This document shows positions 6,639 to 6,824 of a DNA stretch of 6,824 nucleotides, in pieces (position 1 is the first letter of the stretch; each line of letters starts with the position of its first letter). The stretch comes from Taishania sp. (GTDB lineage: Bacteria > Bacteroidota > Bacteroidia > Flavobacteriales_D > Crocinitomicaceae). A model generated the notes under the pieces. The model did no database searches and was not told the origin of the DNA. It worked only from the letters and a program-made list of their open reading frames with translations. Where the stretch lies: assembly GCA_030150045.1 (NCBI GenBank), contig JASLGM010000019.1, forward strand, positions 1-6,824, written 5' to 3'. The position numbers and the translations under genes were made by a program.

Positions 6639-6682
6639 AAGTCAAATTATCAGTAAAATAAAGGAATTTGATGGTGTATAAT

Positions 6683-6709
6683 AAAAAAAGCCACCTTGAA
6701 GGTGGCTTT
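6683..6709 (-). terminator. Rho-independent terminator of tRNA-Lys
   Basis: On the minus strand the sequence forms a 9-bp stem, AAAGCCACC with GGTGGCTTT (6709-6701 and 6695-6687), around a five-base loop, followed by T residues reading out to 6683. The stem is GC-rich at its centre and starts 4 bases after the tRNA's last base (6714). This is a textbook intrinsic terminator and should separate tRNA transcription from the downstream protein genes. On the plus strand only three Ts follow, so it should be poor in that direction. Confidence 0.9.
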
Positions 6710-6713
6710 CTAG

Positions 6714-6786
6714 TGATCCCGCTGGGATTCGAACCCAGGACCCATACATTAAAAGTGTATTGCTCTACCAGCTGAGCTACGGAATC
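6714..6786 (-). tRNA. tRNA-Lys (anticodon UUU)
   Basis: The 73-base minus-strand gene folds as a complete cloverleaf. The acceptor stem GATTCCG/CGGGATC has 7 bp with one T-G pair and discriminator A. The D arm reads GCTCAGCTGGTAGAGC. The anticodon stem ATACA/TGTAT encloses loop CTTTTAA, giving anticodon TTT for lysine AAA/AAG. The T arm contains GGTTCGAATCC. CCA is not encoded. It is followed directly by an intrinsic terminator. tRNA genes are common integration sites for mobile elements, but no second copy of the tRNA's 3' end is visible in the window. Confidence 0.97.
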
Positions 6787-6824
6787 TTGTTATTTCAACT
6801 GCATTGCTGTAAAAGCGTTGCGGG

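Noticed and set aside
6787..6824. Another tRNA or a promoter upstream of tRNA-Lys
   Set aside because: Only 38 bases are available; no cloverleaf part or clear promoter elements could be supported.

Overview
The window looks like chromosomal DNA of an AT-rich Bacteroidota, of Flavobacteriia or Cytophagia type. This rests on two adjacent genes with the gliding-motility-associated (CHU_C, type IX secretion type B) C-terminal domain, weak or absent Shine-Dalgarno sequences, and a bacteriocin-type C39 exporter of the kind common in that phylum. The species cannot be named from the sequence.

Layout. Positions 1-180 are one end of an IS3-family insertion sequence: the first 28 codons of OrfA on the minus strand, an inverted repeat just before its start, and an outer end built of repeated 19-bp motifs. 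Positions 300-3305 are a tightly packed plus-strand gene set. It holds (a) a 284-codon reading frame broken by two in-frame stops, whose distal part carries a plausible HxD...H signature of a 2-oxoglutarate/Fe(II) oxygenase-like fold; (b) an exported alpha/beta hydrolase with a complete Ser-Asp-His triad; and (c) a C39-peptidase ABC exporter that stops before its ATPase domain. The genes overlap by 32 and 4 bases, so they were probably one translationally coupled operon. Together they resemble a decayed peptide natural product (RiPP/bacteriocin) maturation and export cluster. No precursor peptide is visible.

Positions 3306-4040 hold no credible gene. The stretch is richer in G, C and purines than its neighbours, begins exactly where the exporter loses its family sequence, and contains several nested inverted repeats. 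It may be a repeat element or a structured RNA. I do not recognise it.

Positions 4041-6638 are two minus-strand genes, 30 bases apart, for cell-surface or secreted proteins with type IX sorting domains. The 641-residue one is intact with a signal peptide. The upstream 213-residue one has no ATG at its 5' end and no signal peptide, and looks like the 3' remnant of a larger gene. It starts shortly after a strong rho-independent terminator that ends a minus-strand tRNA-Lys(UUU) gene at 6714-6786.

Overall this is an accessory, decaying region with an IS at one edge, a tRNA at the other, and three broken genes between (oxygenase-like protein, exporter and type IX fragment). The most interesting parts are the doubly interrupted oxygenase-like gene in its RiPP-like operon and the unexplained structured segment that replaces the exporter's 3' half.
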